Both the position numbers and the translations under genes were made by a program. Source: Deltaproteobacteria bacterium (GTDB lineage: Bacteria > Desulfobacterota > Desulfuromonadia > Desulfuromonadales > Geothermobacteraceae). From it: 15,660 bases of DNA. Of the stretch, positions 1 to 6,336 are shown in pieces (position 1 is the first letter of the stretch; every line of letters begins with the position of its first letter). The stretch covers positions 1-15,660 of the forward strand of contig RFIO01000512.1 in assembly GCA_003695205.1 (NCBI GenBank), written 5' to 3'. The notes under the pieces were generated by a model. That model did not search any database, was not told the DNA's origin, and saw nothing but the letters and a program-made list of their open reading frames with translations.

Positions 1-545
1 CCGTCGAGGTTGCCGAAGATCTTACGGGCCAGTTCCACGGCCGCGAAGGATACTGAGACGGCGTTGCCGGCGATGTTGGTTTCGGTTCTGACCCGCTTGG
101 CGACCGAAAAGGCCTTGTGCAGGAAGCGGTTGAGCACCAGGCCGACGGTCTTGAATTCGCTGGCGTAGCCGTAGGCCGTCTTGATCTGGCCGAGAATCTG
201 CGGCTCACCGATGACCATGGAATCGAGGCTGGAGGCGACCCGGAAGACGTGGCGGATGGCGTCGGCCCCCTGGTAGTCGTACAGGTGGGGGAGCAGCAGG
301 TCATCCTCGAGGCCGTGATAGCGAGCCAAAAAGCGGCGCAGGACGGCGATGCCGGCATCGGCATCTTTGGCGGTCGCGTAGATTTCGACCCGGTTGCAGG
401 TCGACACGATCACCGCTTCGGAGATTTCCGGCAGCGCGACCACCTGCCCGAGGGGGGTCTCCATATCGGTGGGAGCGAAGGCGACCCGCTCGCGAATCTC
501 GACCGGGGCGGTATGGTGACTGAGACCGACGACAATAATATTCAT
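1..545 (-). CDS. hemA: Glutamyl-tRNA reductase (N-terminal part, cut by window edge)
   Basis: Glutamyl-tRNA reductase reduces glutamyl-tRNA(Glu) with NADPH to glutamate-1-semialdehyde, the first committed step of C5-pathway tetrapyrrole synthesis in the cytoplasm. About 181 residues are visible, from ATG at 545. They open with the family start MNIIVVGLSHHTAPVEIRER, followed by STCNR at 48-52, where Cys50 is the thioester-forming nucleophile. The next conserved block, SLDSMVIGEPQILGQIK, lies around residues 102-118. The NADPH-binding and dimerisation domains continue past the left edge. The start is fixed by AGGAGG at 557-562, 11 nt upstream; this site overlaps the TAG stop of ccsB (TAGGAGG), which suggests translational coupling. 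It is the last visible gene of the operon; hemC would be a plausible next gene (inference). Identification is very secure. Confidence 0.97.
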   Translation of the reverse strand, partial: MNIIVVGLSHHTAPVEIRERVAFAPTDMETPLGQVVALPEISEAVIVSTCNRVEIYATAKDADAGIAVLRRFLARYHGLEDDLLLPHLYDYQGADAIRHVFRVASSLDSMVIGEPQILGQIKTAYGYASEFKTVGLVLNRFLHKAFSVAKRVRTETNIAGNAVSVSFAAVELARKIFGNLD

Positions 546-561
546 GGAACTTCCAGGCCTC

Positions 562-1395
562 CTACCTGCCCTCCAGAGCGTTGAAGCTGTGCAGGTCGGA
601 CATCATGACGTTGACGCCGAGGAAGGTGAACAGGAGGCAGAGAAAGCCGATGATGGCGAAAATGGCGGCCCTCCGGCCGCGCCAGCCGATGGTGAGTCGG
701 CCGTGCAGCAGGGCGGCATAGAGGAACCAGGTAATCAGCGCCCAGGTCTCCTTCGGATCCCAGCGCCAGTAGCCGCCCCAGGCGGAATTGGCCCAGACGG
801 CGCCGGAGATGATCCCCATGGTCATGAGCGGAAAGCCGAACGTCAGGCACTTGTAGTTGATGCTGTCGAGCACGTCCAGGGACGGCAGCCGGTAGTAGAG
901 GCCGGAAAAGCGTTTGCTCTTGAGCATGCGCTCCTGCATCAGGTACATCACCCCGGCAGCGGCGGCGAGGGTAAAGACGGCGTAACCGGCGAAGGCCAGG
1001 GTGATGTGCACCGGAAACCACCAGCTGTCAAGGGCCGGGTTGGCGGTCGAGACGGGCCCCGCGGCCGCGCCGAAGATCATCATCGCCAGCGCCAGGGGAC
1101 AGCAGAAGGCGCCCAGAATCGTCAGCCGGTATTTCAGGTCGAACAGCAGGTAGATAACCACCAGGGCCAGGGCGAAAAAGGAGAGGGATTCGTTAAGGTT
1201 GACCACCGGCGCGTGTCCGGCCACCATGTAGCGGGCCGCGACAGCAGCCAGGTGGGTGACGAGGCCTCCGACCAGAAGCCAGCGGCCGACCCTGCCGGCC
1301 TGCTGCCGTCGGGCGATGACATCGACCAGGTAGAGAATGGTGGCGGCGAAGTAGAGCAGCAGCGTGATCTTGTAGAGCAGGATATTGGCGTTCAT
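562..1395 (-). CDS. ccsB: System II cytochrome c biogenesis protein CcsB/CcsA family (heme handling)
   Basis: Polytopic membrane protein of 277 residues in the CcsA/ResC/CcmC superfamily. With a ResB-type partner it presents heme outside the membrane for thioether attachment to apocytochromes c. The diagnostic tryptophan-rich WWD segment (WANSAWGGYWRWDPKETW) is at 201-218. Candidate heme-ligand histidines are H48, H130, H231 and H269. Roughly eight hydrophobic helices are visible, for example 5-28, 38-58, 70-87, 92-112, 131-152, 186-203, 217-232 and 244-265. The length fits the short CcsB form rather than the fused CcsBA form. Its ATG overlaps the upstream TGA (ATGA), so it is translationally coupled to the precorrin-2 dehydrogenase gene. 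Location beside hemA links heme supply with cytochrome maturation. No ResB partner is in the window. The naming ccsA versus ccsB differs between databases. Confidence 0.93.
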   Translation of the reverse strand: MNANILLYKITLLLYFAATILYLVDVIARRQQAGRVGRWLLVGGLVTHLAAVAARYMVAGHAPVVNLNESLSFFALALVVIYLLFDLKYRLTILGAFCCPLALAMMIFGAAAGPVSTANPALDSWWFPVHITLAFAGYAVFTLAAAAGVMYLMQERMLKSKRFSGLYYRLPSLDVLDSINYKCLTFGFPLMTMGIISGAVWANSAWGGYWRWDPKETWALITWFLYAALLHGRLTIGWRGRRAAIFAIIGFLCLLFTFLGVNVMMSDLHSFNALEGR

Positions 1396-2054
1396 AGTGG
1401 CAGGTCCGCTCGGTCGAGGTCCAGGTCCGTCAGGCCATCAAGGTCGCAATGGCGCCGTAAAAGCGCGTCGACGGCCTGTCGGTCACCGCGTTCAAGCAGT
1501 TCGACAAGGCCGTCCTCGATCAGACGATGCAAAACGTTCCGATTATAGGTTGCCCGCCTCTTTTCTGTCAATGAAGCCCGTCGCAAAGCCGCCGCCAGGG
1601 CGGTGAAACGCTGCCAGCCGACACCGAGGGCAGCGGCCGCCCGGTCGGCGGCCAGGGCCGCCAGGGCGGGGCTGGCGCCCCCCGTTCCCGCAGCCAGGGT
1701 CAAGGCTCCGAGGCGCCGGACCGCCGGCAGCACCAGGTCGCCACGCTCAGGGTCGGCCGCCAGGTTGACCCAAATGCCGGCAGCACGCGCATCGGCAGCC
1801 ACCCGGCGATCGACCCGGGCATCCCCGGTGGCGGCGAAGGCCAGACAGGCCCCGTCGAGATCACCCGGGCGGTAGTTTCGCGGCCGCCACTCAAGGTCCG
1901 GATGCTCGAAGGCGTCGGCTCTGTCCGGCGCCACCAGCCGCACCCGTGCGCCGGCCTCGAGCAGGACACGCGTCTTGCGCATGCCGACGGCACCGGCACC
2001 GACCACCACGCTCAGGCGGCCGGCGAGCTCGAGCATGACCGGGTAGAGAGCCAC
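1392..2054 (-). CDS. Precorrin-2 dehydrogenase / sirohydrochlorin ferrochelatase-type protein (SirC/Met8/CysG N-terminal family)
   Basis: Predicted to oxidise precorrin-2 to sirohydrochlorin with NAD+, on the way to siroheme or cobalamin; some relatives also chelate iron. The chosen start is the GTG at 2054, giving 220 residues beginning VALYPVMLELAGRLSVVVGAG. This matches the usual start of the family, two bases after the SIS gene stop. An in-frame ATG (codon 7) is the alternative, and further upstream extension would run into the preceding gene. The Rossmann motif GAGAVG is at 19-24, followed by a conserved Lys27. The GTGGASPALA block lies near residues 125-135. It has the stand-alone length, without the CysG methyltransferase domain. 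Odd point: the segment N-V-V-D, which carries the essential Asp in CysG, reads N-L-A-A-D here, with Ala100 at the catalytic place and Asp101 next. Activity is therefore uncertain although the family is clear. Confidence 0.88.
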   Translation of the reverse strand: MALYPVMLELAGRLSVVVGAGAVGMRKTRVLLEAGARVRLVAPDRADAFEHPDLEWRPRNYRPGDLDGACLAFAATGDARVDRRVAADARAAGIWVNLAADPERGDLVLPAVRRLGALTLAAGTGGASPALAALAADRAAAALGVGWQRFTALAAALRRASLTEKRRATYNRNVLHRLIEDGLVELLERGDRQAVDALLRRHCDLDGLTDLDLDRADLPL

Positions 2055-2056
2055 CC

Positions 2057-2638
2057 TCAGACCGCCTGAAAAAGTCCGCGTTCCACCAGTTCGCACAACA
2101 GCCGGCCGAACAGCAGCGACAGTTCGACCTGTTCGCCGTCATGATCCGTGGGCAGCTGGAAGCAGAATTCGACCGGCGGCCCGGTCCAGTCGAGCCGTTC
2201 CGGCCGTACCAGGGTGGTCGGGCAGCCCAGATCGGCCGCCGCCTGACCCAGGGCCTCAAGGGCCGGATCATGGCTACCGTCTGCGAACATCAGCAGCAAA
2301 TCCCCGCTTCGGGCCAGCATGCTGAAGGGACGAGCCAGGCGTTCGGCCGACCGGCCGTGCTGATCAAGAGCCGTCCCCAGGGGTAGATTCTGCCCCAGGG
2401 CAACGGCCGGAAGCGGGGGACGCTCGAAGGATGTCAACCGGTCGACAAAGTAGGCCTCGACCAGCGCGGCAATCTGGGTCAGGTTGCCTGAACCGGCGAC
2501 AAACAGGCGGCCATCACGATGGAAGGCCTCGACGATGGCACCGGAAAGCCGGGTCAGCTCTCCGGCCTGTTTTTCGAAGGTTTCCGCCGTCAGGTCACAG
2601 GTCCGGCGCAGAGAGTCGAGCAGTCTGGTCTGTGGCAT
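2057..2638 (-). CDS. SIS-domain protein (GmhA/DiaA-like, divergent)
   Basis: A 193-residue single SIS (sugar isomerase) domain protein. An N-terminal helix (about 1-38) precedes DGRLFVAGSGN (about 41-51), the beta-strand/loop that binds phosphosugars in GmhA and DiaA. SGDLLLMFADGSHDP (about 111-125) stands where the STSGNS loop is expected, and a C-terminal helix EQVELSLLFGRLLCELVE follows. The overall plan is that of sedoheptulose-7-phosphate isomerase or the DnaA-binding DiaA. However, the histidine and glutamate that bind zinc in GmhA and the C-terminal catalytic histidine are replaced, so isomerase activity is doubtful. ATG at 2638 has GGGAG at 2645-2649 with 6-nt spacing. It is first in the tetrapyrrole operon and ends 2 nt before the precorrin-2 dehydrogenase start. 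A regulatory or sugar-binding role is possible; the true function is unknown. Confidence 0.72.
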   Translation of the reverse strand: MPQTRLLDSLRRTCDLTAETFEKQAGELTRLSGAIVEAFHRDGRLFVAGSGNLTQIAALVEAYFVDRLTSFERPPLPAVALGQNLPLGTALDQHGRSAERLARPFSMLARSGDLLLMFADGSHDPALEALGQAAADLGCPTTLVRPERLDWTGPPVEFCFQLPTDHDGEQVELSLLFGRLLCELVERGLFQAV

Positions 2639-2670
2639 CTGGAACTCCCGTCAGAACTTAGGATATCGGC

Positions 2671-2699
2671 AGAATAGGAAGGCCGCTCAAGGCTGTCAA
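2671..2699 (-). promoter_or_regulatory. Sigma70-type promoter of the SIS-sirC-ccsB-hemA operon
   Basis: On the minus strand a perfect -35 TTGACA (2694-2699) is followed after 17 bp by TATTCT (2671-2676). This predicts a start near 2664 and a leader of about 26 nt to the ATG at 2638. It is the only good promoter seen upstream of the four-gene operon. Confidence 0.75.
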
Positions 2700-2730
2700 G
2701 CATGGCCACGGGCGTAAAGGGCCGTCCCCC

Positions 2731-2758
2731 TTGATTTTTCGCCAGTCTCCTTTATCAT
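2731..2758 (+). promoter_or_regulatory. Putative trxA promoter
   Basis: TTGATT (2731-2736) and TATCAT (2753-2758) are separated by 16 bp, about 50 bp upstream of trxA. A small inverted repeat, ATTGC (2757-2761) and GCAAT (2768-2772), overlaps the predicted start. The promoter diverges from the hemA operon promoter, with about 30 bp between the two -35 boxes. Confidence 0.55.
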
Positions 2759-2810
2759 TGCAAAAACGCAATTTATCCGCGATCCCACGCAACAGAAGGA
2801 GAAACTGAAC

Positions 2811-3140
2811 ATGGCAAGCGATAAAGTTCTGGAACTGACCGACGACAGTTTCGACAGCGAAGTCCTGCAGTCCGCCACCCCTGTGCTGGTCGATTTCTGG
2901 GCGTCCTGGTGCGCTCCCTGCAAAGCCATCGCCCCGGTGGTTGACAGCCTCGCCGAGGAATTCGACGGTCAGGTCAGGATCGGCAAGCTCAATGTCGATG
3001 AGAACCCGGCGACCCCGGGTCAGTTCGGCGTGCGCGGCATCCCCACCCTGATCCTGTTCAAGGACGGCAAGGTGGTCGACCAGGTCGTGGGCGCGGTGCC
3101 CAAGAACCAGCTCGAAAACCTGATCAAGAAGGCTCTTTAA
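2811..3140 (+). CDS. trxA: Thioredoxin
   Basis: Cytoplasmic dithiol-disulfide oxidoreductase of 109 residues, the normal length for TrxA. The canonical active site WCAPC has redox cysteines Cys34 and Cys37. It follows VLVDFWASW, and the cis-proline loop GIPTLILFKDG comes later. There is no signal peptide. ATG at 2811 is preceded by AGAAGGAGA at about 2793-2801. The gene appears monocistronic: its own promoter at 2731-2758 and a perfect terminator hairpin 18 nt after the stop. It would be reduced by thioredoxin reductase and serve ribonucleotide reductase and other clients; no client is encoded beside it. Confidence 0.97.
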   Translation: MASDKVLELTDDSFDSEVLQSATPVLVDFWASWCAPCKAIAPVVDSLAEEFDGQVRIGKLNVDENPATPGQFGVRGIPTLILFKDGKVVDQVVGAVPKNQLENLIKKAL

Positions 3141-3158
3141 ACCGAAGTGACATACTGG

Positions 3159-3197
3159 CAACGAAAAAGCCCGCCGGACAGGCGGGCTTTTTCGTTG
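3159..3197. terminator. Bidirectional rho-independent terminator between trxA and the DUF4124 gene
   Basis: Perfect 17-bp inverted repeat: CAACGAAAAAGCCCGCC (3159-3175), loop GGACA, then GGCGGGCTTTTTCGTTG (3181-3197). The core GC stem is flanked by an A-tract on one side and a T-tract on the other, so it can end transcription from trxA (plus) and from the convergent DUF4124 gene (minus), whose stop is at 3213. Confidence 0.9.
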
Positions 3198-3212
3198 CGC
3201 GACTCCAGGGGC

Positions 3213-3698
3213 TCACTGCCGGTCCAGTTCTCCGAGGCGCTCCTCGATCCAGCGAACCATGGCCGGACGCCCCTCCCGGCGCACCTCATCGATCAGGGCG
3301 CGACGGCGCTCTCGAAGCAATTCGAGACTGTCGCGGGCGGTGCGACGTTCACCGCTGCGTCCGGCCCGATAGATGTCTCCCCTGGCCTGGTGCCAGCGTT
3401 CAACGATCTGTTCGGCCCGCCGCCGCCAGAGATTCTCACGGGCGACGCGGCGCTGCTCGATCCGGCTCGGCGCGGTCATGGCCCCGCGCGCGGCGGGACT
3501 CTCCTGCTCCAGGGGGGCAACGACGCTCAGGCTGCCGCCCGCGGGCGGCGGCGCCCCGAGCAGCACGCACCCCCGGGGCAGCTGGTAGGGACGGTTGGTC
3601 ACAAACAGGCGGCCCTGGTCGTCCCTGCAGGGATAGAGCTGGCCGAAAGCAGGCGGGGCCGCCAGCAGGAACGGGACGAGCAGACAGAAAAAACGCAT
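3213..3698 (-). CDS. Secreted DUF4124-like protein with charged helical C-terminus
   Basis: 161-residue exported protein of unknown function. ATG at 3698 is preferred over an upstream in-frame ATG because AGGAG lies at 3706-3710 with 7-nt spacing, and because the protein then starts with a classical signal peptide, MRFFCLLVPFLLAAPPAFG, cleaved near residue 19. The mature N-terminus LYPCRDDQGRLFVTNRP resembles the short DUF4124 motif (aromatic, acidic-x-x-Gly, then F/T-N/D-x-P). A proline/glycine linker follows. From about residue 75 to the end there is a very Arg/Glu-rich helical stretch, probably a coiled coil. It is the last gene of the dtd-darP group (45-nt gap after darP). There is no lipobox, so a periplasmic location is inferred. 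Assignment to DUF4124 is by motif resemblance only. Confidence 0.72.
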   Translation of the reverse strand: MRFFCLLVPFLLAAPPAFGQLYPCRDDQGRLFVTNRPYQLPRGCVLLGAPPPAGGSLSVVAPLEQESPAARGAMTAPSRIEQRRVARENLWRRRAEQIVERWHQARGDIYRAGRSGERRTARDSLELLRERRRALIDEVRREGRPAMVRWIEERLGELDRQ

Positions 3699-3743
3699 GG
3701 CAAAGCTCCTTTTTTTGGGGAACCCTGCCAACACTCTATCGTT

Positions 3744-4262
3744 TCATTTGCCGTTTTCAACAAGGCGGTCGCCCGCGTCGCGCAGGCGGCGAAACACGGC
3801 TCGGGCGGCAGACCGGTCGCCGTTGCGCGCCGCGCGCACCTGGCGCTCGAAGGCGCCATCGACCAGTTCGGGGCAGAGCCGGCGCAACTCCGCAAGCCCC
3901 TCATCACTGGTTTCGCGAGCGCAAAGGCGATCGCGCCAGGCCTCGAGGCTCTGGAAGCGGGCTGCCTCCCGGTAGCGTCCGGCGTCCTCCCCGGCGAGAA
4001 ACTCGGCCACGGCCGCGGCGCACGCTTCGTCCCGGCGCAGCAGCCCGGCCAGGTGCTTGACCGCTCGTTTTTTCGAGGAATGCCCCCGGGTCTGCCGGGC
4101 GGAATTCAGTTCGGCGGCAATCTCGGCCGGAAGCGTCAGACGCCTCAGGTCGGCCTCTGAAAGCTCCGTCAGCCTGCGGGCATGCTCCTCGACCTGCTTG
4201 GCGGCCCGTTTGCGGGCACTGCGGCCACGCCCCTCGTCCCGAGTGAAACCGTCCTGCTCCAT
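3744..4262 (-). CDS. darP: DarP/YjgA (DUF615) ribosome maturation factor
   Basis: 172 residues, close to E. coli YjgA (183). DarP binds late 50S precursors near the peptidyl-transferase centre and aids their maturation. Visible family features are the basic helical start SARKRAAKQVEEHARRLTELSEADLRRLTLP (read here as two adjacent blocks), then ELNSARQTRGHSSKKRAVKH, then LAGLLRRDE, and the helical end SAARAVFRRLRDAGDRL. The acidic N-terminal extension of the enterobacterial protein is shorter here. Its ATG overlaps the dtd stop by one base (TGATG), so it is very probably made by coupled re-initiation. DUF615 is best known in beta- and gammaproteobacteria, so its presence here is of some phylogenetic interest if the host is a desulfobacterotan. 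High helix and Arg/Ala content fits RNA binding. Confidence 0.85.
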   Translation of the reverse strand: MEQDGFTRDEGRGRSARKRAAKQVEEHARRLTELSEADLRRLTLPAEIAAELNSARQTRGHSSKKRAVKHLAGLLRRDEACAAAVAEFLAGEDAGRYREAARFQSLEAWRDRLCARETSDEGLAELRRLCPELVDGAFERQVRAARNGDRSAARAVFRRLRDAGDRLVENGK

Positions 4263-4711
4263 CAGAACTCCCTGGTGCTGCTCAGCAGCATGGTCACCGG
4301 CCCGTCGTTGATCAGTTCAACCTGCATGTGGGCCTGGAAGATGCCGGTGGCGACCGACAGGCCCCGGGCCTCGAGGGCCTCGACAAACAGCCGGTAGAGC
4401 CGGTCGGCCTCTTCGGGCGGGGCCGCGTCGGAAAATCCCGGTCGCCGCCCCTTGCGGCAGTCACCGTAGAGGGTGAACTGTGAAACAGCCAGCACCGCCC
4501 CGCCGACATCCAGAACACTCAGATTCATCTTGCCGGCCTCATCCTCGAAGATGCGCAGGCCGGCAATCTTGTCGGCGAGATAATCGACATCGCGCTCGGT
4601 ATCCTCCCGACCGACCCCGAGCAGCACCAGCAGCCCGGCATCGATTCGACCGACCACCTGCCCGTCAACCCGCACCCGGGCCTCGGAAACTCTCTGGATC
4701 ACAGCACGCAT
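4262..4711 (-). CDS. dtd: D-aminoacyl-tRNA deacylase (DTD1)
   Basis: 149 residues, matching the family's 145-150. The enzyme hydrolyses D-aminoacyl-tRNAs (and glycyl-tRNA(Ala)), protecting translation from D-amino acids. The two hallmark motifs are present: SQFTLYGD at 77-84, and NDGPVT at 135-140, which contains the Gly-cisPro dipeptide that screens chirality. The start MRAVIQRVSEARVRVDG is that of the family. The ribosome site in front of ATG 4711 is weak (AGGTTGGGGA). Its TGA overlaps the darP ATG. A 120-nt gap separates it from nfo, so it may have its own promoter, though none is convincing, or be read through from the dapF operon. Confidence 0.96.
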   Translation of the reverse strand: MRAVIQRVSEARVRVDGQVVGRIDAGLLVLLGVGREDTERDVDYLADKIAGLRIFEDEAGKMNLSVLDVGGAVLAVSQFTLYGDCRKGRRPGFSDAAPPEEADRLYRLFVEALEARGLSVATGIFQAHMQVELINDGPVTMLLSSTREF

Positions 4712-4748
4712 AAGGTCCCCAACCTGAATCGGTATGAAATGACTCTCG

Positions 4749-4773
4749 CGCAGAGGCGCAAAACCGCAGAAAA
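4749..4773. repeat. Possible degenerate intergenic dispersed repeat (CGCAGAGGCGCA-type)
   Basis: The 120-bp gap between nfo and dtd holds no gene. It contains CGCAGAGGCGCA followed by AAACCGCAGAAAA, which resembles a G/A-rich CGCAGAG repeat I recall from the intergenic regions of many deltaproteobacterial genomes. It is one imperfect copy, and the assignment is from memory of the motif, not a search. Confidence 0.3.
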
Positions 4774-4831
4774 TCCCTTACTTTCGTACCAGAGCACTGC
4801 CGGAGCAGACGGGCGGGCGCGAACTGTCTGG

Positions 4832-5686
4832 CTACCCAGCGACCTCCGCCAGTTTTCGCAACAGCGCCAGATTGCGTCGATCCTCGCAGTTGTCCTCACC
4901 CGGCGGAGTTTCCAGGATCTTCGGCACCTCGGCAAAGCGCGCGTCGCGCATCAGGCAGGCAAAGCCGGTCTCGCCGATGCAGCCGCGACCGACATGCTCG
5001 TGCCGGTCGACCCGGCTGCCGCAGGCCTTTTTACTGTCGTTGGCGTGAAACAGCGCGATGCGGTCACAGCCGACCAGGCGATCGAATTCGGCCATGGTCC
5101 GGTCATAACCTTCCGGGGTCGACAGGTCGTAGCCGGCGGCGAAGACATGACAGGTATCGAAACAGACTCCGAAATCATGCTCCGGCACCAGTTCCATGAT
5201 CTCGGCCAGGTGCTCGAAACGCCAGCCGAGGTGGCTGCCCATGCCGGCGGTGGTCTCCAGCAGGATGCGGACGCCCGACGGGGCCTCGGCCAGAATCTGC
5301 CGGAACGCATCGGCGACACGCTGCAGACCCGCCTGCTCGCCCTGCCCGAGATGGGCGCCCGGGTGCATCACCAGCCCCGGAACACCGAGGTCACGGCAGC
5401 GCCGCATCTCGTCGATGAAAGCAAGCATCGACCGACGCCACTTGCCGTCATCGGGGGCGGCCAGGTTGATCAGGTAGCTGTCGTGGGCATGAACCGTGAC
5501 GATTGGGCTTGCCTGCCAGGCAGCCCGGAACGCGGCGACCCGCTCCGGATCGAGAGGTTTGCCCGCCCATTGGCTGGCGTTTTTGGTAAAGATCTGCAGC
5601 GCCGTGCAGCCCAGGGCCTCGCCACGGCCAATGGCTTTATCGATGCCGCCGGCGATGGAGGCATGGACACCGACCAGCGGCTTCAT
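4832..5686 (-). CDS. nfo: Endonuclease IV (AP endonuclease)
   Basis: 284 residues, the size of E. coli Nfo (285). It cleaves 5' to abasic sites and removes 3'-blocking groups in base-excision repair, using a trinuclear zinc centre on a TIM barrel. The family start GVHASIAGGIDKAI is present. The zinc-ligand segments appear in order: VHAHDSYLINLA, VMHPGAHLG, LLETTAG, CFDTCHVFAAGYD, LFHANDSKK, DRHEHVGRG and KILETPPG. Judged by motif, no metal ligand is missing. ATG at 5686 overlaps the TGA of the HAD gene (ATGA). It is the last gene of the tightly overlapping dapF-HIT-HAD-nfo group. Confidence 0.97.
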   Translation of the reverse strand: MKPLVGVHASIAGGIDKAIGRGEALGCTALQIFTKNASQWAGKPLDPERVAAFRAAWQASPIVTVHAHDSYLINLAAPDDGKWRRSMLAFIDEMRRCRDLGVPGLVMHPGAHLGQGEQAGLQRVADAFRQILAEAPSGVRILLETTAGMGSHLGWRFEHLAEIMELVPEHDFGVCFDTCHVFAAGYDLSTPEGYDRTMAEFDRLVGCDRIALFHANDSKKACGSRVDRHEHVGRGCIGETGFACLMRDARFAEVPKILETPPGEDNCEDRRNLALLRKLAEVAG

Positions 5687-6336
5687 GATACCGCTCCGGC
5701 GGAGACGGCGTGCAGGCGGTCCAGAAGGCCGGCCGCCTCCCGGATGTCTTCGGTGTGATGATCGACGAAGTCCGCGGCCGGGCCGACACCGACCAGTACG
5801 GTCGTCATCCCCAGCTGCTTGGCGGTACGCAGATTGTCGAGGGAATCCTCCACCATGACACAGCTGCCGGCCGGCAGTTCCAGGGCCTTGAGGACACCCT
5901 GGTAGGGATCGACGTTCGGCTTCGGCTGGTAGTTGGCGATGCGGATATCAAAAATGCCGTCGAAATGCTCGGCGATCCCGAGCGCGTCGAGAACCCGCCC
6001 GGCATGGTCGCTCGAACCGTTGGTGAAGACGAAGCAGGGAACCGGCAGAGCCGCCAGCCTGTCGGCCAGTTCGGCATCGAGATCGAGACGTTCTGCGACG
6101 TCGACATCGTGAACGTAGTGCAGGTAGTCCTCAGGGTCGATGCGGTAGTGACGCACCAGCCCCTGCAGGGTGGCGCCGTAGTCGCGCCAGTAGCGCCGGC
6201 GCAGGCCGTCGACCTGGTCCGCGGCGATGCCGACAACCTCCTCCATGTAGCGGTTGATGCGCACGTCGATCAGGGAGAAGAGGTCGCGCTCGGGCGGATA
6301 GAGGGTATTGTCGAGGTCGAACAGGATCGCCTTCAT
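5683..6336 (-). CDS. HAD-family hydrolase, pyrimidine 5'-nucleotidase-like (SDT1/PHM8 type)
   Basis: 217-residue haloacid-dehalogenase phosphatase. Motif I is FDLDNTLYP near the N-terminus, with nucleophile Asp7 and acid/base Asp9. An alpha-helical cap follows. Motif II is FTNGSS, motif III is the Lys in YQPKPNVDPYQG, and motif IV is MVEDSLDNLRTAKQLG. The DLDNTLYP start and the cap layout match the pyrimidine 5'-nucleotidase subgroup, which dephosphorylates UMP/CMP or damaged nucleotides; the substrate is inferred from that resemblance. The ATG at 6336 was chosen because it begins exactly at the conserved MKAILFDLDNT and overlaps the HIT stop by 4 bp; an upstream in-frame start would add 38 unrelated residues. 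Its stop overlaps the nfo start. Confidence 0.86.
   Translation of the reverse strand: MKAILFDLDNTLYPPERDLFSLIDVRINRYMEEVVGIAADQVDGLRRRYWRDYGATLQGLVRHYRIDPEDYLHYVHDVDVAERLDLDAELADRLAALPVPCFVFTNGSSDHAGRVLDALGIAEHFDGIFDIRIANYQPKPNVDPYQGVLKALELPAGSCVMVEDSLDNLRTAKQLGMTTVLVGVGPAADFVDHHTEDIREAAGLLDRLHAVSAGAVS

Noticed and set aside
544..1548. 334-codon plus-strand frame
   Set aside because: Antisense to ccsB and the precorrin-2 dehydrogenase; composition is typical of a complement frame and no domain is visible.
2057..2638. Annotation as phosphoheptose isomerase gmhA
   Set aside because: The SIS fold is right but the metal and catalytic residues of GmhA are not conserved, and no lipopolysaccharide heptose genes are nearby.
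3147..4160. 337-codon plus-strand frame downstream of trxA
   Set aside because: It starts inside the trxA terminator region and is antisense to the DUF4124-like and darP genes, both of which have better support.
4712..4831. Separate promoter for dtd in the nfo-dtd gap
   Set aside because: A TTGCGC box with a poor -10 about 18 bp away can be drawn, but it is too weak to list as a feature.
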